A stretch of 64,000 bases of DNA from Liolophura sinensis (lineage: Eukaryota; Mollusca; Polyplacophora; Chitonida; Chitonidae), in contig NC_088301.1 in NCBI RefSeq assembly GCF_032854445.1, positions 29,374,402-29,438,401 on the forward strand, read 5' to 3'. How positions within the stretch are numbered: position 1 is the stretch's first letter; each line of letters opens with the position of its first letter. This document shows, piece after piece, positions 41,901-47,900 of the stretch. Both the position numbers and the translations under genes were made by a program. The notes beneath the pieces were generated by a model. That model saw nothing but the letters and a program-made list of their open reading frames with translations, ran no database searches and was not told the origin of the DNA.

Positions 41901-44900
41901 ATTTCATTGTATCCCGTCATATATAACATTTCATCATCTTTCTTCAAGATTGATAGTAGATGTGGCTTTCCTCAGATGTCTATATAGAAATAAAAGCTTT
42001 TGAGAACAGTGACGGCCGTTACTGCATGGTATATTGAGCGAATAGATGGGTCAGAATGCGCTTAATATTCACATGCATGTTTATGTAATCTGATGACAGG
42101 ACAACATTTTGAGTAATTCTAAACAGGGGATGTCTAATAACTACATTTAACATCACTGGTGTTTTATTTTTTTGTTTTTTGTTGTTGTTGTTTTTTAACT
42201 GTGCGCAGTCTTGGTGGTAGGGGGTGTTTATTTTGGCAGTTTTCATCATTTATACATGAACAGTTAGAATAAGACCTTAACTGAGGTACACTGATGAGAG
42301 GTTATATTTCACCGGTTACGCCTAATCATTTACCAACTATCACACTGTCGTCGCTTCTCCAGTTTTACTTTCCAAGCTGATGTCTCGTATTATACATTCA
42401 GTGTGAAAATCTTATAGTGATTAAATCTTATATTTCCAGTTCAGTGCTTCGTGGCCTAAAATTGTAAGGCATTGTTATCTTAGGTCTAGAACACAGAATT
42501 GAACGTGTATTGTGAGCTTGGATGGATATGAAGTGGCTTGAAACGAAATCTTCTCCATCTAAAAGCTGTTCTCCGCTTTTCATGTCAAGTGCTTTCGCCG
42601 TCACCTTTAAAGACCATTTCAAACAGAAAATGTGAAAATTTTCTCAGACTTATGAGGTTTTGGCCTGTTATGTCCGATGGATACGCTACAGACTAAAATA
42701 ATAAAAACAGCGTCTTACAGTGCACAAAAGAGTGCAATGTCCTCCGCACCTATAGGATCTGAACTTTTATGGCTTGTTTTACGTATACGTTAATATTTTT
42801 TGGCCGAAAGTGTTTATTTTGTCCATTTCGTTTTGAATCCTTGACTAAAAGCTTTCACAATTTGAAAACTACACGTTGAAAAGAATGTATACATACACAT
42901 TTAAGTCTTATTTCCGTCATAATGTCGTACTTTATATACTGTCATAGCTCCAGATAAAATATACGATTTTTCCGCCCGCATCTAAATATGAAGGTTTGAT
43001 TTATACTTGGAGGACAGCAGGCAAGCATTCATTGAGTAAGAACAAGTGCCTTAAGATAACATAGGAAATAATTTGTTCTCAGTTCAGTGCTTCGTGGCAT
43101 TTTGCTAATGGTATCCTTCACTAACGTAAATGGACGATGTAAAATCACTTTTGATTGTACACTACATGAATAAAACTGTAAACTGAGAGCACAAAAATGC
43201 ACACAAGGTTACCAGCAAATATCACTGTATAATTACAGTGAGGAGTATTATGCTCTGTATTCTACATTATAACAGTGAGGAGTATTATGTTCTGTATTCT
43301 ACATAATTACAGTGAGGAGTATTATGTTCTGTATTCTACATAATTACAGTGAGGAGTATTATGTTCTGTATTCTACATAATTACAGTGAGGAGTATTATG
43401 TTCTGTATTCTACATAATTACAGTGAGGAGTATTATGTTCTGTATTCTACATATGATCTACATTGTCATTTTACAACACCTTGGCCTTTGTATATAACAA
43501 ACAATTGAAAGTGTATGTAATATTTGTGTAGAGTTATGTAGAGTTACCATTTTTGTGAGATACAGTCGCCATCGGGCTTTGCACACCCAATAATAGGAAA
43601 ATACTTTTTTTTGTCGCTTATGAAAAGAATGGTTCACTGCAGGGCTACTCCATTACAGGGGATATTCTATTACTTCAATAGATGGCTTTTACACGTGTCC
43701 AAGAATTGAACTTTAGGTCAGGAACATTTAAACACAAAAAGGAAAGGTTGCACTCAAACACTTTTTTGATAGGAGTCAAATTCGTTTGGTATTTTGTATG
43801 AAGTTCAATATTAACAGGATATGTTTAAATAGCTTGAAAAGCTAGGATAATGTGATTTGAAAAACTTGGTTTCGATGGCGCGTAACCTGGAACCTGCATG
43901 ATTTGTTTAAATGCCAAATTTCATAAAGACCTTGTTTACATGCAAACCAGCTCGATAAATAAGTTAAAATATTTAGGACGTGTGTAGGGAAGACTGTTAT
44001 GTATTTCTAATGTGATCTTGTGCGATTACAATGAGGGTGAATTCAAACACCACGTACAGTTATATATCCCCGAAACCATGAAGTGATGGATATTAGGGCT
44101 TTGCGCCATCATGCAACCTTTGATTTCAGCACAATAAATTAGCAATTAAACTTTTCTTTCCTCTTGGATTTTAGCCTCACAGTGTGGAATTTTTTATTTC
44201 TTGCTGTGAGTGATTGCTGAGCAATTCGGTCACCGGTTAAATACGTTGGTCAGCTGCCTCTTCCTTGTACGCTGTAGATTTGTGGTTCATTTCGGAGTGG
44301 TCGTGACTAATACCGTAACATCGGTAACCTTGGTACTACCTCGCTTGGCACTCAACGTCAATGGAATAGGCCAAGTACTGGTCACATAACCTGACTGGGT
44401 AGAGTGTCCTGTGTGGTGTCTTCAGCATGGAGCGCCAGTGAGTCAGCATTCTAAACATGTCGACATAGGGTCTGTTAGGCTACAGGGAACACCGTCTTGA
44501 TATGACCAAAATGTGTATATTTTTGAAAACGATGTTAAAACCCATCCAAAGTACCAAAAGAAAGCAAATTGGCCCTAGCCTCGGCTTTTTTTTTTAGGAC
44601 GATAGCGTTCATGAGTCAAATACAAAGTCTTTATGCACCGTGTTGATAAGGTCGACTTGTGTTGATCAGGCCTGATTGAGGTTGATTACATCTCGAAACA
44701 ACGATAACGACTAGAAAGAAGACATGTATATCTTCCTATAACCTCCAACACATTTGTAACACATTGGAAAATCTCTTAAAAACTATCATTTCTTTATCCT
44801 GTGAATCCTGGTTGAGAACACATGTGGTTCACTAGCTATCTTTAACAATAACATATTAAGTGTAGAGGAAGTATAAGGCAGAAAGTTGCATTTGTTACAT

Positions 44901-47900
44901 ATTTATTCATTTGACTGGTGCATAAATGCGTATTATGCAAGAATTCTTCACAAAGTTACATTTGTGATGCAGTGATTTTTATAACGCTGCAGTGTCTAAT
45001 GCAGAAAAAAAATATTTCAGTGTCACTGGAGCCGGCTACAATTTTTCGATTATATGACGTGTACATCTCTTCAGTCCATATTTGGAGCTTTATAAGTCGT
45101 ATGCTTGCCATATAACAGGAAAAGACGAGTAAAACAGAACCGGAAAAAAGAAGTAGCCTTACGAGTGTATCAGTAGCTGTCACTTACAGCTATAGTCACT
45201 TTCGCTACTAGAGGTCCACAGTTTCTTGCACAGGGGCTGATTCCCCGCCTTACCACACCACGTCCTTCATGACTGGACACCGACAGCGACATCGATATTT
45301 CCACCATCACAATACTTCGCCTCACTTCTTTACAGCGAGCTAAAACCCTCATTTTCTTTGGTGGAAACTTGAACAAAGACCATATGAAATAAATTTTTAT
45401 CATGGGTGATGTTATAATTTATGATGTATTTTTCCCATTATTTATTTATACACCTTTCCTCACTATCATATATCCTGAGGATTTTTCAACTCACAAGCCG
45501 ATATGTCATGTACAATGTTCTCAAACTGCATCCGCAACACTCTTCTTCTTGATCTCCACCATTAGCATTAATCACCACTTGCTTCAACCTCTGGCCAGTT
45601 CGTTATAACCGTCTCTGTCACAACATTCATCAATTTGACCGTCCAATTTGACCCTCTTTGCAGACAGATACTCTGCCTGAAAACTCCTGTGGACTCAGTA
45701 TAGGAGCCAGGGTAAACTGTCGTTGGACTCCGTCCGATTGAAGCCATTCCTTAATTACCAGCGGATGTGGTTGAGTTATTTTCCCATTAACACATCGAGA
45801 ACTATTTTCCCAAATCTGTAATAGCATGCGAATCAGTCGGAAACCAGTGCGATGTCCTAGCAACAGATAAAGCAATTTAAAAATCGGGGGTCCAAGGTTG
45901 TGTCCAATGCAACCCGCAGTGCATTGATTTGCCTTTCGTCCATTTGTCACCAGAGCTGATCAATCTACCCTATGAGTGCCCCAAGCTGACACCTGCAGCT
46001 TCATCCCAATGCCAAACATCAGCCGGGAGTTTTGCCTTTACTTGTTTTGCTCGGCAGTGACGCGTCGAATGTAAATGTCGAGATCTTCCGGGAGTCGTTA
46101 ACATTCACGCTTCATTGGAGAGCGTGGCGTTGTGTTCTACCAGACTTAGTCTGGATTAAGCTGTATAACCGGTGCCGAAACTGAAGCTTTTTAGGTTACA
46201 AACTGTCGGAGGCTTGGTTGAATCCGGCACTTGATTTTCTGCAAGATTGTTTGCATGCTGACGCCATCGCATGGCGCAGAGTGTTGTGCTGGACTGGCAC
46301 AACACTCAGTAACACTACCTAACAAACAGTGCAGGCGTAAAAAGTAATTTACAGTTTTGCAAAAACCTGGTGTTTTTCACACAGCAGTTAAATTTCATTT
46401 ATTCATATGGGCTGTACATGTAGGGTAATTTCTTACAGGTGGCACTGCGCAATAAGAAACTCATCTGGTGCTAGATTTATTGAACCTTTTACCACATTTT
46501 CGAGAAGATTAAGAAACAAAGGATTCTGTGCGTGTAAATTTACAAACTGCGGTCTAATCAAGTCTAAAATAACGGATTGTTTTCGTAAACTCTTAACGAA
46601 TTTGGATTATTCAGCTGTGTTCTGTGTTACCGGCTAGGCTTCAAGGAGAGAGGCGCACTAGATAGAACCATGCACTTTGGATGTACTTAAGCTGAATCCA
46701 GCTTTTGTCCATGTTCTCCATATTTATCATCAGAAATTTGATAATTACATGCATTTTTTGTAAGCTTGTACTTTTACCCGTAAGACCTGCCAAGGATTGG
46801 CAAACAGTTTTGTTTTTGTTTCCAAGAGATACAACAAAAAAGTTTCTACATTTTTTTCACCCTCAGGTTCATAGCCATACTGTTCCCCCTCCAGGCCAAA
46901 TCCTTGTGCACTCCGAAACACGCAATTATCCTGTGTATTCTAATCTGGGGCATGTCCTTCATCCTGGCAATCCCCATTCTCTTTGGTCAGGTAAGTCCGT
47001 ACAAGTGTATAGAAACACGCAATTATCCTGTGTATTCTAATCTGGGGCATGTCCTTCATCCTGGCAATCCCCATTCTCTTTGGTCAGGTAAGTCCGTACA
47101 AGTGTATAGAAACACGCTGTTATCCTGTGTATTCTAATCTGGGGCATGTCCTTCATCCTGGCAATCCCCATTCTCTTTGGTCAGGTAAGTCCGTACAAGT
47201 GTATAGAAACACGCAATTATCCTGTGTATTCTAATCTGGGGCATGTCCTTCATCCTGGCAATCCCCATTCTCTTTGGTCAGGTAAGTCCTTTTAAGTGTA
47301 AAGAAACACGCTGTTTCCCCTGTGCAACCTGGTCTAGTGCATGATCATGTCCTTTATCCTGGCAGTCATCATTCTCCTCAGTCAGGTAAGCCCTTGTTAA
47401 TGCATAGAAACTTGCAGTTCTCCCATGCATCCTAATTTGATGCATGTGCTTCATCCTCACAGTCTCCATTCTTTTTGATCACTTAAGCCCTTACAAATAT
47501 ATAGAAACATGCGTTCCCCGTGTATCCTGATAGGGCGCATGTCCTTTGATCAGCTAAGTCCCTGTGAACGTATAGAAACACCCTGTTCTCCTGTGTATCC
47601 AGATTTCTTGCATGTCCTTGATGCTGGCAATCCCATTTCTCATTGGCCAGGTAAGTCCTTGTGAACGTATAGAAACACCTTGTTCTCATGTTTATCCAGA
47701 TTTCTTGCATGTCCTTGATGCTGGTATTCCCTATTCTCACTGGCCAGGTAAGTCCTTGTGAACGTATAGAAACACCCTGTTCTCATGTTTATCCAGATTT
47801 CTTGCATGTCCTTGATGCTGGAAATCCCCTTTCTCATTGGCCAGGTAAGTCCTTGTAAACGTATAGAAACACCCTGTTCTCATGTTTATCCAGATTTCTT

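Larger units (their letters stand above)
38912..46866 (+). other. Intron 2 of the GPCR gene (8.0 kb)
   Basis: It runs from GTAAGA to CCCTCAG. It contains a copy of the ATGAACAGTTAGAATAA repeat family near 42250, a 37-bp minisatellite at 43230-43452 and a SINE fragment near 44310. I recognise nothing in about 38920-42240 or 44450-46860. Confidence 0.9.

Noticed and set aside
45630-45950. 106-codon minus-strand frame that first suggested a degraded transposase or exon
   Set aside because: No catalytic motif, splice sites or poly(A) signal could be matched to it.
46705-47040. 111-codon + frame across exon 3
   Set aside because: It is in a different frame from the receptor; the receptor frame is fixed by exons 2 and 4 and by TM4.
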